A stretch of 64,000 bases of DNA from Microbulbifer elongatus. GTDB lineage: Bacteria; Pseudomonadota; Gammaproteobacteria; Pseudomonadales; Cellvibrionaceae. Made by a program: the position numbers and the translations under genes. How positions within the stretch are numbered: position 1 is the first letter of the stretch; the number at the start of each line of letters is the position of its first letter. The stretch is from assembly GCF_021165935.1 (NCBI RefSeq), contig NZ_CP088953.1:3395501-3459500 (forward strand), given 5' to 3'. This document shows positions 19,153 through 29,438 of this stretch, piece by piece. The notes below the pieces were generated by a model. It did not search any database. It was not told where the DNA came from and saw only the letters and a program-made list of their open reading frames with translations.

Positions 19153-22053
19153 TCAGAACTTGGCGCGAACACCCAGCGTGTAACGCGGTTCATAGGCATT
19201 CTGCCAGGCCTTCTGATCTTCCCACTGGAGGTAGTACTCCTCCGTTTCTCCTGTGAGATTGGAGCCGTTCAGATAAACGGTGACGTCATCGTTGATGTCG
19301 TAGCTGACGGAAGCGTCGATATAGGTGGTCGGTGCCTGCATCAAAGTCAGACCTTCGGTGCCCCACACCTGGTTAAAGGCAACCACGCGCTCACTGCGGT
19401 AGTTGTAGGCCAGGCGTGCCTGCAAACGCTCACCTTCATACCAACCGACAAAGTTCGCCAGCTGCTCGGAGTTGTCTGCAAACGGCAGGTCATTCCCGTC
19501 AATGTCCACTTTGCCCGAATCACTGGGCGAGTAGGTGTAGTTCGCATCCACACCAAAGTTCGCCCAGACACCCGGAAGGAAGTCGAACGCCTGTTTGGCG
19601 GAAAGCTCAATGCCGGAGAGCTCACCACCATCGCCCTGAACATTGGTCTGAACATCGGTGGTGCGGCGCACTACGCCATCTTGGTCCGGCAGATCCATGG
19701 GTACAGAGCCACGCTCGATAAAGCTCTCGATTTCCACCAGGAACAGACCCGCACTGACCATACCGGAGCCAATGTAGTATTCGAGGGAGAGGTCGAAGTT
19801 GTCTGCGCGCCACGGGTCGAGATCCGGGTTACCGTTGGAATTGGCCGAAATCACTTCAAACACACCGGTGCTGGAATTGATCGCATAGGTAGGAGACAGA
19901 CCACCGCCCCACTGCTCTAGATTCAGCGGCGACATGGTTTTGGCATAGGCCGCGCGCAGTTTCAGGTCATCGCGGAGATCGAACGCCAGGTTCAGAGAGG
20001 GAAGCACGTCGGTGTAAGAGCGGCTGGTAACAAATTCGCCACCGTCTACTTCCGGCGCGCCGTAATCACGGGCACCGCCAACTACGCGCTGACCAACTTC
20101 CAGGTCGGTTTGTACTACGCGCACGCCGAAGTTACCGCTGACCGGAACGCCCATTTCGGCAGCAAAGTTGGCCTGCAGGTAAGCGGAAGTCTCCTGCAGG
20201 TTTACCGCATAAGACTGGCCGGGAATAATTCCGCGCTCATTGTTCGGGTACAGGGAGTTGTGGAAGGCCACCACATTGTCCATGGCTTCCGGATTCAGCG
20301 CGTACACTCCGGGAATACCGGTAGCGCCGCCAAAGTCGGTCACCCACTGCACATCACTACCGAAAGAAGACAGTGGAATCGGTTTGCCAGCGGTGTAGTA
20401 GGTTCCGTTGCCATCGCCAAAGGAACAGGCATTGCCCATCACAACGTCGGTCGCTTTCCAGCGCACCAGACAGCCGTTGTTCCCGATCGGTGCCAGTAAG
20501 TGGTACTGCTCATTTTCCGCGTCGCGATCGGAGTAGCGCACACCGCCGTCCACAGACTGAAAGAAACCACTATTGTCAAAGTTAAATGAGCCATCGAACC
20601 GTGCAATGGTCATCTCGCCTTCGCGGTCGTAGTTATTTTCGGATGAGAGCGCACCCACGGAATAACCATCGAGGTTATTCACCAGATCCGGCACCCCACT
20701 CCAGTGGGGGTCGTCACCGCGGTAATCTACAACAATGGACTGGTAGGGATCCGAATAGCCATTGGGGTTACTGGCTTTGGCACCGCCGGGATATTCAGGA
20801 TATTGCACGCCCCACTGGCTGCCGTCCGCCATATCCAGATCGATGTAGCTGTTCAGTTTGCTCTGTTCCGCACGACCGTGAACCAGGCGGGCACCACCGG
20901 TGAAGGCGCCACCATTGTCATAGTTCAGTTCGATATTGATGTTGCTGGACTCAGATACTGTTCCTTTGACTTCCGAGTAGGACTTCAGGCGGCGGCCGTC
21001 TGCCTGATACACCTGCACGGTGTGAATACCGTCAGCACCTTCGCTGGATTCCAGCGGAGCAGCCCAACCCCACTGTTGCCACTTATCGGAAATGGAAATA
21101 CCCGCGCGGCGATCTTTTTCATCCATGTCGGTGTAAAAAAAGTCGGCGGCCAGATCAAAACCTTTGCCGAGGTCGGCCTGGAATGAGCCGTTCAAACCAA
21201 AGCGTTCGCGTTCAGCAAACTGGTTATAGGCGGTGTGACCCTGATAGGCGATGTAGCGATCGTCGAGGTCGCCGTCGCCGTTCATGTCGTTGCCGTGATA
21301 ATTCCAGTTATCCGCATCACTGCCGGCTTCGGAAGGCATACCGGACCAGCCCGCATCCGAGCCACCCCCGGCCATGCCATTGTAATAGTTCGCAAGATTG
21401 ACATTGGCGAGCGAAGCAGAAAGCAGTACACCGACTTGCTCATTATTCCAGGCAAATAAGCCCGAAACAGCACTGTCGGTTTCACCGGAGTCGCGACCGG
21501 TCTGCCCTTCTGCGGCAAATGAGGTGGTCGTGCCACTATCGAAATCCATCGGGCGATGGGTACGCAGGTTCACCATGCCGGTAATACCACCAGACAACTT
21601 GGATGCGGTCGGCGATTTGTACACATCGGCACCGGCAAACAGCGGCGCGGGAATATCGTTGAAGTTGGGCTGCACCGTGGTCACGGAACCGGCTCCGAGG
21701 TAGGACTCACCATTGAGAGTGGTCATCACCTGTGGCATGCCGCGCACGTTGATGGTACTACCCTCGCCTGCGGTCCGGCGGATCTGCACACCGGTAATAC
21801 GCTGCAGCGAGTCAGAGATGGTGACGTCCGGCAGCTTGCCGATGTCTTCCGCCACAATCGAATCCACGATAGAGGTAGCGTTGCGCTTGGTGTTGATCGC
21901 AGTCTCCTGAGACATGCGAATCCCCTGCACCACTACCTCTTCAATTTCACCGGCCCCCTCCTGTGCGAACGCAACCGGTGCGCCTAACAGGCCATAGGCG
22001 GCAACACTTGTAGCCAGAATCGCTTGAGCAAACGGCAGTTGTTTTGCCAGCAT
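19153..22053 (-). CDS. TonB-dependent outer-membrane receptor 1 (manno-oligosaccharide uptake)
   Basis: 966 residues from the ATG at 22053 (MLAKQLPFAQAILATSVAAY), chosen because GAGGGA lies just upstream. A signal peptide is followed by a TonB-box-like EEVVVQG stretch, the plug (IGKLPDVTISDSLQRITGVQ, STINVRGMPQV) and a long beta-barrel ending in TLGVRAKF with terminal Phe. It belongs to the carbohydrate-type TonB receptors. Three operator palindromes lie upstream, in a region shared with divergent pgi. Substrate is inferred from the surrounding mannanases. Confidence 0.9.
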   Translation of the reverse strand: MLAKQLPFAQAILATSVAAYGLLGAPVAFAQEGAGEIEEVVVQGIRMSQETAINTKRNATSIVDSIVAEDIGKLPDVTISDSLQRITGVQIRRTAGEGSTINVRGMPQVMTTLNGESYLGAGSVTTVQPNFNDIPAPLFAGADVYKSPTASKLSGGITGMVNLRTHRPMDFDSGTTTSFAAEGQTGRDSGETDSAVSGLFAWNNEQVGVLLSASLANVNLANYYNGMAGGGSDAGWSGMPSEAGSDADNWNYHGNDMNGDGDLDDRYIAYQGHTAYNQFAERERFGLNGSFQADLGKGFDLAADFFYTDMDEKDRRAGISISDKWQQWGWAAPLESSEGADGIHTVQVYQADGRRLKSYSEVKGTVSESSNINIELNYDNGGAFTGGARLVHGRAEQSKLNSYIDLDMADGSQWGVQYPEYPGGAKASNPNGYSDPYQSIVVDYRGDDPHWSGVPDLVNNLDGYSVGALSSENNYDREGEMTIARFDGSFNFDNSGFFQSVDGGVRYSDRDAENEQYHLLAPIGNNGCLVRWKATDVVMGNACSFGDGNGTYYTAGKPIPLSSFGSDVQWVTDFGGATGIPGVYALNPEAMDNVVAFHNSLYPNNERGIIPGQSYAVNLQETSAYLQANFAAEMGVPVSGNFGVRVVQTDLEVGQRVVGGARDYGAPEVDGGEFVTSRSYTDVLPSLNLAFDLRDDLKLRAAYAKTMSPLNLEQWGGGLSPTYAINSSTGVFEVISANSNGNPDLDPWRADNFDLSLEYYIGSGMVSAGLFLVEIESFIERGSVPMDLPDQDGVVRRTTDVQTNVQGDGGELSGIELSAKQAFDFLPGVWANFGVDANYTYSPSDSGKVDIDGNDLPFADNSEQLANFVGWYEGERLQARLAYNYRSERVVAFNQVWGTEGLTLMQAPTTYIDASVSYDINDDVTVYLNGSNLTGETEEYYLQWEDQKAWQNAYEPRYTLGVRAKF

Positions 22054-22155
22054 TTTGTTTTCCCTCAATTATTATCGTGTAGAGACCGCGCGGATCTGGG
22101 CACGGCCGGGACGAAGACTTCGCCTCGCTTTCACTGCGGCTGGGACAAGCCCGCA

Positions 22156-22335
22156 TGTAACCGGTTACAATCGATGGGCAAAAAAATACCGAATCAGTAA
22201 CTCAGGCACTTTCTGCGCAACCGCATGTAACCGGTTCCATTTCGAGATTATTACAAGCACTACCCGAGTGCAAACTTTTTTACTATCGCACCACAAAAAG
22301 GCAAAAAATCACGCCATATGATGTAACCGGTTACA
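22156..22335. promoter_or_regulatory. Three LacI-type operators between TonB receptor 1 and pgi
   Basis: Palindromes at 22156-22169 (TGTAACCGGTTACA), 22226-22239 (TGTAACCGGTTCCA) and 22322-22335 (TGTAACCGGTTACA). They occupy the divergent promoter region. The central CG and AACCGGTT core are typical of LacI-family sites; the same sequence flanks the LacI-type gene at 35821, the likely binder. Confidence 0.8.
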
Positions 22336-22440
22336 CATTCTGGTTGAATAGCGGGATATCCCGCAGGAGATAGCGCGTCATTCCGCTCCCCCACAGGGTT
22401 TTCCATAAATTCAGCAACAAGAGATAGCAGCGAGGTGATC

Positions 22441-24114
22441 GTGAGCCCAACAGACATACCATCCCAGGAAAAACGCCTGTTAGTAGAACAAAAACGTCTT
22501 TCCAGGATACCGATGACAACCCTGTTCGAAGAGAACCCGGATCGTATGGAGAAGATGCACATCCAGGCCTCAGGGCTCGACCTCGACTATGCAAAAAACA
22601 GAATCGACCCACCGGCCATGGCGGCACTGTTACAGACCGCACGCGCCAGTGGACTTGAGGCGCGGCGGGATGCCCTGTTCCGCGGTGAACCCATCAATAC
22701 CACGGAGCAGCGCCAGGTACTACACCCCCTGCTGCGCGGTGCTCTACCCGAGCAGCACGCGCACCGCGCACAAGTGGATGAAACCCTCGCGCGCATACAG
22801 CAGTTTGTGGGCGATGTGCGCGGTGGCCAGCTCACCGGTGTGACCGGCAAGCCCTTCCGCACCGTTATCAATATTGGTATCGGCGGCTCCCACCTGGGTC
22901 CGGCCATGGCCTGCCGCGCCCTGACACCTTTCGCAAAACGCAATCTTGATGTTCGGTTTGTCTCCAACGTAGACGCCAGTGACCTCAGTGAAAAACTGCG
23001 CGACGCCGCCCCGGAAACCACGCTGTTTATCGTTGCCTCGAAAACATTTACCACGCAGGAAACTCTTGCCAACGCCCGCACAGCACGAAACTGGATGATT
23101 GAGAGAACCGGCCGCCTGGATGCCGTCGAGCGCCACTTCGCAGCCATCAGTACCGCTACTGACCGAATTGCAGAATTTGGGATTCAACCCGCATTTACAT
23201 TTCCTATGTGGGATTGGGTGGGCGGGCGCTATTCCGTGTGGTCGGCCATTGGCCTGCCACTGGCGCTATCGATCGGCTACGACCAGTTTGTGGAATTTCA
23301 TCGTGGCGCCGCGGAAATGGATCAGCATTTTCAACAATCGCCTTTAGAAGGAAATATGCCGGTAGTAATGGCATTGCTGAGCTTCTGGTATCAGCAATTC
23401 TGGGGCGCCAACACCCACGCGCTTCTCCCGTACGATCACTACCTGGGAGACTTTCCCAGTTACGTACAGCAACTCGACATGGAGAGCAACGGCAAGTCCG
23501 TCTCCTTACAAGGAGAACGTCTGTCGCACCCTACCTCCCCGATTATCTGGGGCGCCGAAGGCACCAACGGACAGCATTCATTTCATCAGTTGTTACACCA
23601 GGGCAATCTGCTGGTGCCGGCGGATTTCATACTACCGCTGCACTCCCACAACCCCATCAGCAATCATCAGGACCTTCTGGTGGCCAATTGTCTGGGACAG
23701 AGCCGAGCGCTCATGGTAGGCAAATCGCTGGAGCAGGCGCTCACGGAACTCACTGAAGCGGGAATGGATGCTGACGCTGCCGCCGCACTCGCTCCTCACA
23801 AAGCCATGCCCGGCAACCGCCCCAGCAACACCCTCACTATGGATGCGCTGACACCCGCAACGCTCGGCGCGCTGATCGCCCTGTACGAGCACAAGGTATT
23901 TGCGGTAAGTGTACTCCGAAACATCAATGCCTTCGACCAGTGGGGCGTCGAGCTGGGCAAGCAAATATGTAATTCCCTACTTCCGCACCTCACTGACGAC
24001 GCCGATTGCCAGGCATTTGATGGCAGCACCAACCGGCTGCTGAACCGCTATCGCACGGTAAAAGCAGAACGCGCCAGCCAACATACGGTCGCCAGTCACC
24101 AGAAAAATAACTGA
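22441..24114 (+). CDS. pgi: Glucose-6-phosphate isomerase
   Basis: About 557 residues; the GTG at 22441 (SPTDIPSQEKR) has GCGAGG upstream, while a start at 22435 is possible. It interconverts glucose-6-phosphate and fructose-6-phosphate. Signatures are INIGIGGSHLGPAM, VASKTFTTQETLANA, MWDWVGGRYSVWSAIGLPLA and the GVELGKQ motif near the C-terminus. Placed in the mannan locus behind the operators, it links mannose-derived fructose-6-phosphate and released glucose to central metabolism. The next GH5 gene starts 36 bases downstream. Confidence 0.94.
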   Translation: MSPTDIPSQEKRLLVEQKRLSRIPMTTLFEENPDRMEKMHIQASGLDLDYAKNRIDPPAMAALLQTARASGLEARRDALFRGEPINTTEQRQVLHPLLRGALPEQHAHRAQVDETLARIQQFVGDVRGGQLTGVTGKPFRTVINIGIGGSHLGPAMACRALTPFAKRNLDVRFVSNVDASDLSEKLRDAAPETTLFIVASKTFTTQETLANARTARNWMIERTGRLDAVERHFAAISTATDRIAEFGIQPAFTFPMWDWVGGRYSVWSAIGLPLALSIGYDQFVEFHRGAAEMDQHFQQSPLEGNMPVVMALLSFWYQQFWGANTHALLPYDHYLGDFPSYVQQLDMESNGKSVSLQGERLSHPTSPIIWGAEGTNGQHSFHQLLHQGNLLVPADFILPLHSHNPISNHQDLLVANCLGQSRALMVGKSLEQALTELTEAGMDADAAAALAPHKAMPGNRPSNTLTMDALTPATLGALIALYEHKVFAVSVLRNINAFDQWGVELGKQICNSLLPHLTDDADCQAFDGSTNRLLNRYRTVKAERASQHTVASHQKNN

Positions 24115-24150
24115 ATGCACCCAGTGCAGAAAATATGAGGATCCTCACCT

Positions 24151-25470
24151 ATGAAAACAATAAATACCCTCGCGCTCACGGTGGCGGTAGTCATCGCAGG
24201 CTGTGACCATAGACAGGCAACGGAGGCTGGTACCGCTACCGCGCCGGCAACGGCATTTGTACGCGTCCAGGACGGGCATTTCGAATTGAATGGCCGCCCC
24301 TACCACTTCACCGGTGCCAACTACTGGTACGGAGCTTACCTGGCGGCAACCGACCCGGAACGCCTCACCCGTGAGCTAGACCTGATGGCGGCCCAGGGCA
24401 TCGACAACCTGCGAGTGCTGGCACTTTCGGAGCAGAGCAGTCTGTCACGCAGTGTCAAACCTGCAGTGGTAAACGCCCCCGGACAACTGAATGAGACACT
24501 GCTGCAAGGGCTAGATCGGCTACTTGCTGAGATGCACGCACGGGATATGAAAGCGGTTTTGTACCTCACCAATTTTTGGCAGTGGTCCGGCGGAATGTCT
24601 CAGTATCTGGTATGGCATCAGAATGCCGCGCTGGACGACCCGGATGTGAGCGGCAAGTGGGATGAATACATCGAAAGCACCACGGACTTTTACCGCTGTG
24701 CGCCCTGCCAGAAACAGTACCTGGATACGGCGGCCACTCTTACACAGCGCCAAAACACCATTACAGGTACACCATACCGCGACGACCCCACCATCATGGC
24801 CTGGCAACTGGCCAACGAGCCACGCTCAGGTGGTGCAACCTACAATGCAACACGGGCCACAGACTATATCCGCTGGGTGCAGGACAGTGCCGAGACACTC
24901 GATCGACTGGCTCCCAACCAACTGGTCAGCACCGGCAGTGAAGGACTTGCCGGTACGCAACAACAGGCGGACGTGTATCTGCAAGCCCACGACACAGATG
25001 CCATTGACTACCTCACGGTGCACCTGTGGATCAAGAACTGGGGCTGGTTTGACAGCAGCAATCCGGAGAGCACCTACCCCGTCGCCGTCGACAAGGCGAC
25101 CGACTACTTGAGCCGCCATATTGCATTCGCGAAACAACAGGAAAAGCCTCTGGTACTGGAAGAATTTGGTGTCGAGCGCGACGGCGGCAGCTTCTCACCG
25201 GAAGCGAGTACCGAGTACCGGGACCGATTCCTGGCGCTGATCTACAAGACAATCGAGCAGAGCAGTCGCACCGGTGGCCCACTGGTAGGATCCAACATCT
25301 GGACATTCGGTGGCTATGGCCGTTCAAACAACCCAGAGTATCAGTGGCGACCCGGTAGCGATTTTCTGGGTGACCCACCCCAGGAACCGCAAGGCCTGAA
25401 TTCCGTGTTCGACACAGATACCAGCACCCTGGCCATCATTCGCAAACATTCCGACAGTCTGAAAAATTAA
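24151..25470 (+). CDS. GH5 mannanase lipoprotein
   Basis: 439 residues. VVIAGCDHR is a lipobox near residue 18, so the protein is probably attached to a membrane. The rest is one GH5 domain: FHFTGANYW-type start, WQLANEPRSGG with the acid/base Glu, and LVLEEFGVER with the nucleophile. It is GH5_7-like without carbohydrate-binding modules. A periplasm- or surface-facing lipoprotein of this type would cut manno-oligosaccharides from the secreted enzymes. It lies 36 bases after pgi, so an operon under the same operators is likely; a perfect hairpin follows. Confidence 0.88.
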   Translation: MKTINTLALTVAVVIAGCDHRQATEAGTATAPATAFVRVQDGHFELNGRPYHFTGANYWYGAYLAATDPERLTRELDLMAAQGIDNLRVLALSEQSSLSRSVKPAVVNAPGQLNETLLQGLDRLLAEMHARDMKAVLYLTNFWQWSGGMSQYLVWHQNAALDDPDVSGKWDEYIESTTDFYRCAPCQKQYLDTAATLTQRQNTITGTPYRDDPTIMAWQLANEPRSGGATYNATRATDYIRWVQDSAETLDRLAPNQLVSTGSEGLAGTQQQADVYLQAHDTDAIDYLTVHLWIKNWGWFDSSNPESTYPVAVDKATDYLSRHIAFAKQQEKPLVLEEFGVERDGGSFSPEASTEYRDRFLALIYKTIEQSSRTGGPLVGSNIWTFGGYGRSNNPEYQWRPGSDFLGDPPQEPQGLNSVFDTDTSTLAIIRKHSDSLKN

Positions 25471-25482
25471 CCAGAAACGTAC

Positions 25483-25513
25483 CCGATGCAGGCTGCCTGG
25501 CAGCCTGCATCGG
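25483..25513 (+). terminator. Perfect 15-bp hairpin after the GH5 lipoprotein gene
   Basis: CCGATGCAGGCTGCC paired to GGCAGCCTGCATCGG with a one-base loop. It has no T-run, so it may terminate weakly. It stands 20 bases from the 3' end of the group II intron. Confidence 0.6.
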
Positions 25514-25532
25514 CCACATTACTACCTCGAAA

Positions 25533-27456
25533 ATCGGGTAGGAGGCGCGGTCACCCGCGCCGTCCTCCCACACCACCGTACGTACGGATCCGTATACGGC
25601 GGTTCATGTTGTACTTAAGGGCCGGTGGTACTGAGCAACCACGGACATCAGACCAGCTCGAGCAAAGAAACGATTTGGCAGTGCATGTCGCAGGTGCATT
25701 GCGCCTGCATTCCACCAAGCTCCCCGGCCGTTCACTGAGCTTTTCCACGCACGCTCCACACTTAATCCCAACCGAACCAGCATCCGCATCCGGGTAGACG
25801 GACGTTTCCACTGACGCCATAGGATTTTGCGTATGTGGCGGCGTATCCAGATATCCAGTTCTCGCAAGATTCCTGTCACTCGCGTGTGGCGGTAGTAGTT
25901 CATCCAACCACGCAGCACTGGATTAAGGCTCTTCACCAGCTTCAGCAGGCTTAGCCCTCTTCCACGCCTGAACCGCTCTTTCAGGTTACCCTTGAGCCGC
26001 ACTATCGACTTCGGCGCAATCTTTAGCCGCGCGTTTGAGTTGCTCCCGTACACGGTGTACCCCAAGAAGGTACGTCGGCTCGGGCGCGCAACATCACTTT
26101 TGCTCGGGTTTATCTTGAGCTTCAGTCGGCGCGACAGAAAGCGACTGACAGACTCGAGCACCCTCTTACCTGCGCGTTCGCTTTTGACGTAGATATTGCA
26201 GTCATCAGCATAACGACAGAAGCGGTGCCCTCGGGCTTCCAGTTCCTGATCCAATTCATCCAGCAGGATATTGGATAGCAATGGAGAGAGAGGTCCGCCT
26301 TGAGGCATGCCCTGGTAGCGAGCGGTTTCCAGTCCGCCGATCATCATACCCGCCTCGAGATAACGGCGGATCAGTTTGAGCAGCCGCTTGTCCTTGATTC
26401 TCCGTGCCAGCCGCGACATCAAGATGTCGTGATTGACCCGGTCAAAGAACTTCTCGAGATCCAGATCCACGACCCAGCCACAGCCTGCGGCAATGTGTTT
26501 GCGCGCTTGCCTGACGGCGTCTCCGGCGCTGCGCCCCGGGCGATAGCCGTAGCTGTGCTCGGAGAACACTGGATCGTAGAGAGGGTTGAGCACTTGATGT
26601 ATGGCCTGCTGGATCAGCCGATCCATTACCGTGGGGATGCCCAGGGTTCTGGTTCCGCCATCGGGCTTGGGGATATCCACCGCCCTGATGGTCTGCGGCC
26701 GATAATCACCTGCCAATAAAGCTTCTCTGGTCTTTGGCCAATGTGTCTGTAGCTGAGCTTTCAGCTTGTCGACGGTTACACCGTCTACACCCGGAGCGCC
26801 TTTGTTGCGCATGACCCGTTTGTAGGCGGCGTGCATGTTGGCTCGCACCACCACGTCCGTCATCAGGTCACCGGTCTCTTCTGGAAACGGGTCTTCATCC
26901 ACCGTGACGTCTGGCACCACCGACGGCTTGCCCATCGGGTACCACCCTCTGGGATAGATGTCGGCAACAAGCTGTTCTTGTTTTGCGGTGTTTGCGTCCG
27001 TCATCGAGAACTCGGGGTTTCCAATTTCCAACATGTTCCGCCCTTCAACCTGCGGTGACAGATCTACTATGGCTTCTGCTGACTTCTGTCGTCCCATCCC
27101 GATACCTCACAGCATCGGTAGCCATTGGCAGGACGGCAGACCTCCCAGGGTAATGCGCGTGACCTTCACACTTATACCCGCCGCATTTACGTCCGCAGTG
27201 TTCGTGCAAGTATTGGGCTTTGAAGAATTGTGCCTTCTTACCCGCTGCGACCGCCTAATATGCGATTTCTGTTCGTCGGGTCAGTGTTTTGCCTTCGGCT
27301 TCCTTCAGATTCCACCTCGCGGTGGACACCCTTGCCGTTCAGCTAATCGTTCCCCTTGCCGGGCCGATAGTGGACTTTCACCACCAAGTCATCCGGCCAC
27401 CACCACGCGTACCGGAACAGCGCCAGTCACGGCGCTACGCGCCATGCCTGGCGCAC
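25533..27456 (-). mobile_element. Group II intron (class C type) with maturase gene
   Basis: On the minus strand the 5' end is GTGCGCCAGGCATGG (from 27456). The 3' part has a domain V hairpin (GTATACGGATCCGTACGTAC, ~25570-25600), then domain VI (GGCGCGG GTGA CCGCGCC with CCTAC branch-site context), ending near CCCGAT at 25533. Domains I-IV around 27100-27456 are non-coding. The element lies two bases behind the T-run of the sulfatase terminator, the habitual target of group IIC introns. The encoded maturase lacks an endonuclease domain, which also fits class C. Confidence 0.85.
25604..27097 (-). CDS. ltrA: Group II intron reverse transcriptase/maturase
   Basis: 497 residues. Reverse transcriptase blocks are clear: [64 protein letters not shown] and the catalytic [13 protein letters not shown] maturase (X) domain follows ([17 protein letters not shown]). 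No HNH endonuclease domain is present. The N-terminal ~70 residues are less conserved, and the Met at residue 22 ([11 protein letters not shown]) may be the real start. The product splices the intron and drives its mobility. Confidence 0.93.
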   Translation of the reverse strand: MGRQKSAEAIVDLSPQVEGRNMLEIGNPEFSMTDANTAKQEQLVADIYPRGWYPMGKPSVVPDVTVDEDPFPEETGDLMTDVVVRANMHAAYKRVMRNKGAPGVDGVTVDKLKAQLQTHWPKTREALLAGDYRPQTIRAVDIPKPDGGTRTLGIPTVMDRLIQQAIHQVLNPLYDPVFSEHSYGYRPGRSAGDAVRQARKHIAAGCGWVVDLDLEKFFDRVNHDILMSRLARRIKDKRLLKLIRRYLEAGMMIGGLETARYQGMPQGGPLSPLLSNILLDELDQELEARGHRFCRYADDCNIYVKSERAGKRVLESVSRFLSRRLKLKINPSKSDVARPSRRTFLGYTVYGSNSNARLKIAPKSIVRLKGNLKERFRRGRGLSLLKLVKSLNPVLRGWMNYYRHTRVTGILRELDIWIRRHIRKILWRQWKRPSTRMRMLVRLGLSVERAWKSSVNGRGAWWNAGAMHLRHALPNRFFARAGLMSVVAQYHRPLSTT

Positions 27457-27458
27457 AC

Positions 27459-27491
27459 AAAAAAGCCGCTGTGGGTTTCCCCAACAGCGGC
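27459..27491 (-). terminator. Terminator after the sulfatase gene, intron target
   Basis: Read on the minus strand: GCCGCTGT ... ACAGCGGC stem followed by TTTTTT, 48 bases after the sulfatase stop. The group II intron starts two bases further on. Confidence 0.9.
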
Positions 27492-27538
27492 AACCGACGA
27501 GGTCGACGAGAAAGACCTCTACCACTCAACACAGATTT

Positions 27539-29416
27539 TCAGTCCGGCGTTACTGCCTCTAACTGCATAATCTGTGACTCGGGAGCTTTTACTTCTACAG
27601 AAACCAGATATAGTCTGCGGAAGGAATCAAAGCGCGCCCAGGGCGTCATACTTTCATTACCCTGGAGTTCAAAACGCAGGAATGCTTCACCGGCGGGGAG
27701 CTCGAATTCCCCAATCTGCTGAATGGCTTTTTCCTCCAATAAAAGAGGGACTTGCTGTCCCGCAAGAGACACGGAAAACCTGAGCCCTGCGCCCTGAAAC
27801 CCGGATTTATCCAGAAACAGGCGATAGCGCCCCGCCGCCTCGACGTGCAACCGGTATTCGGAAAAATCACCGGGTTCGGAAAACCCTTTCAGGTTGTGCG
27901 GGCCACTGACCACCTCGCCACCGGTACTGGCTGGGCCAAAAGCATTGATAACGTCCACCGGGCCGTGAACCGGGTAGACTGGCGTGCGCAAACTATCGGC
28001 ATCGATCATGATTTCCTGATACAGCTCGCGCATGGTTCTTTTCAGCTCTGAAGCCAATTGTGGCCGCTCGCGTAAGATATTCTCGCGCTCACCGGGATCT
28101 TTCTGCAGATCGAACAGCAGATAGCCGTCCACTGGTTCGGGGTAATCGGGCTCATCCAGAATCGGATTCAAGATCAGCTTATAAGGCCCCTGGCGCAATG
28201 CTAGCATCTGAGACTCAAACGGCATCTGTGCACGTGCCGCCGCGTCTACCGGGGTCCATTCATTGAAATGTTTCTTATGAGATACCAGATCGTGGCTCCC
28301 GATCAGAAATGGTTTTTGCCGCTGGTACTTGACATTGCCTTCCAGCGCGGCGAGAAAGCTTTCCCCATCGAGTGGTTTCTCCAGCTCCGCAGCGCCGCCT
28401 GTAACCTCCATTAGCAGGGGAAAAATATCGGTTACATGCACAAAGGCATTGGATGTTGCCGGCGCGAAGCGGGCCGGCCAATGCACAAATAGCGGCGACT
28501 TGACGCCGTTTTGCCAGTTGCGCCCTTTTTGCCCCAGCGACTTGTTGGGATTGCGCTGCCGCCATTCGTTGCGCAGCATCGGACCCGCGTTACTCGATCC
28601 GTACCAGGGACCGTTGTCGCTCATGAATATGACCAGTGTATTTTCCGCGAGTCCCGAGTCATCCAGATACTGTAAGAGCCGACCGATATGAAAGTCCATT
28701 TCGGACACCATACCGTACAGATTGGCGATGGCATCACGCTGCCCCTTTTCCCGGTAGGGCTGAACAAATTGCTCCGGCGCCTGCCAGGGTTCATGGGGAG
28801 CCAAATAACTCAAGTAGGCAAAAAAAGGCTGCTCTCGGTTGCGCTCGATAAAATCGATTGCGTAGTCGGTAACCACTTCAGATACCCAGGTGTCGTGCTC
28901 GACACGTTCGCCCTGCCGATATCCAAAACTGTTGTCGTGTACATACAGCTCCGCGTAGTAGGTATCGTCAAAACCACGCTCCCAAGGCAGGTAACCGCGG
29001 GTTTTTCCCAGATGCCACTTACCCCAGAGGCCAGTGGCGTAACCACGCTCTTTCAGTACTTCGGATATCAGCGTTTCATCCCGGCTCATATAGTCGCGGC
29101 CACCGTGTACTCCGGAAACACCCGCTTTATAGTGATGCCTTCCGGTCAACAGCGACGCACGGGTTGTGGAGCAGACCGGGGTCACGGTGAAATCACTGAA
29201 TTGGACGGACTCTGCTGCCAGTTGATCCAGACTTGGAGTCTCGATCACCGGATTGCCGTGCAGTGAAAGGTCGTCAAACCCAAGGTCATCTGCGGTAATC
29301 AACACGATATTCGGCCGCTCGGTCCCAGCGCGACTTTCAGGTGCGAGCAGCGCTGTCAGTACGACGGCAACAAAACAAAGAATTGCGGTCGTCCAAAGCC
29401 GATGTTGATTCGCCAT
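27539..29416 (-). CDS. Secreted sulfatase (S1 family)
   Basis: 625 residues with an N-terminal hydrophobic signal. Type I sulfatase fold: [16 protein letters not shown] metal site, [20 protein letters not shown] with the Cys to be converted to formylglycine, GKWHLG, and FMSDNGPW. The activation motif is C-S-T-T-R rather than CxPxR or CxAxR. A ~120-residue C-terminal beta-domain follows. It closes the symporter-GH130-epimerase-GH series, which suggests that the substrate may carry sulfate groups, such as a sulfated algal mannan; that is inference. A formylglycine-generating enzyme is not in the window. Confidence 0.88.
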   Translation of the reverse strand: MANQHRLWTTAILCFVAVVLTALLAPESRAGTERPNIVLITADDLGFDDLSLHGNPVIETPSLDQLAAESVQFSDFTVTPVCSTTRASLLTGRHHYKAGVSGVHGGRDYMSRDETLISEVLKERGYATGLWGKWHLGKTRGYLPWERGFDDTYYAELYVHDNSFGYRQGERVEHDTWVSEVVTDYAIDFIERNREQPFFAYLSYLAPHEPWQAPEQFVQPYREKGQRDAIANLYGMVSEMDFHIGRLLQYLDDSGLAENTLVIFMSDNGPWYGSSNAGPMLRNEWRQRNPNKSLGQKGRNWQNGVKSPLFVHWPARFAPATSNAFVHVTDIFPLLMEVTGGAAELEKPLDGESFLAALEGNVKYQRQKPFLIGSHDLVSHKKHFNEWTPVDAAARAQMPFESQMLALRQGPYKLILNPILDEPDYPEPVDGYLLFDLQKDPGERENILRERPQLASELKRTMRELYQEIMIDADSLRTPVYPVHGPVDVINAFGPASTGGEVVSGPHNLKGFSEPGDFSEYRLHVEAAGRYRLFLDKSGFQGAGLRFSVSLAGQQVPLLLEEKAIQQIGEFELPAGEAFLRFELQGNESMTPWARFDSFRRLYLVSVEVKAPESQIMQLEAVTPD

Positions 29417-29438
29417 AGTGCTCTCTCAATGCTGATTA

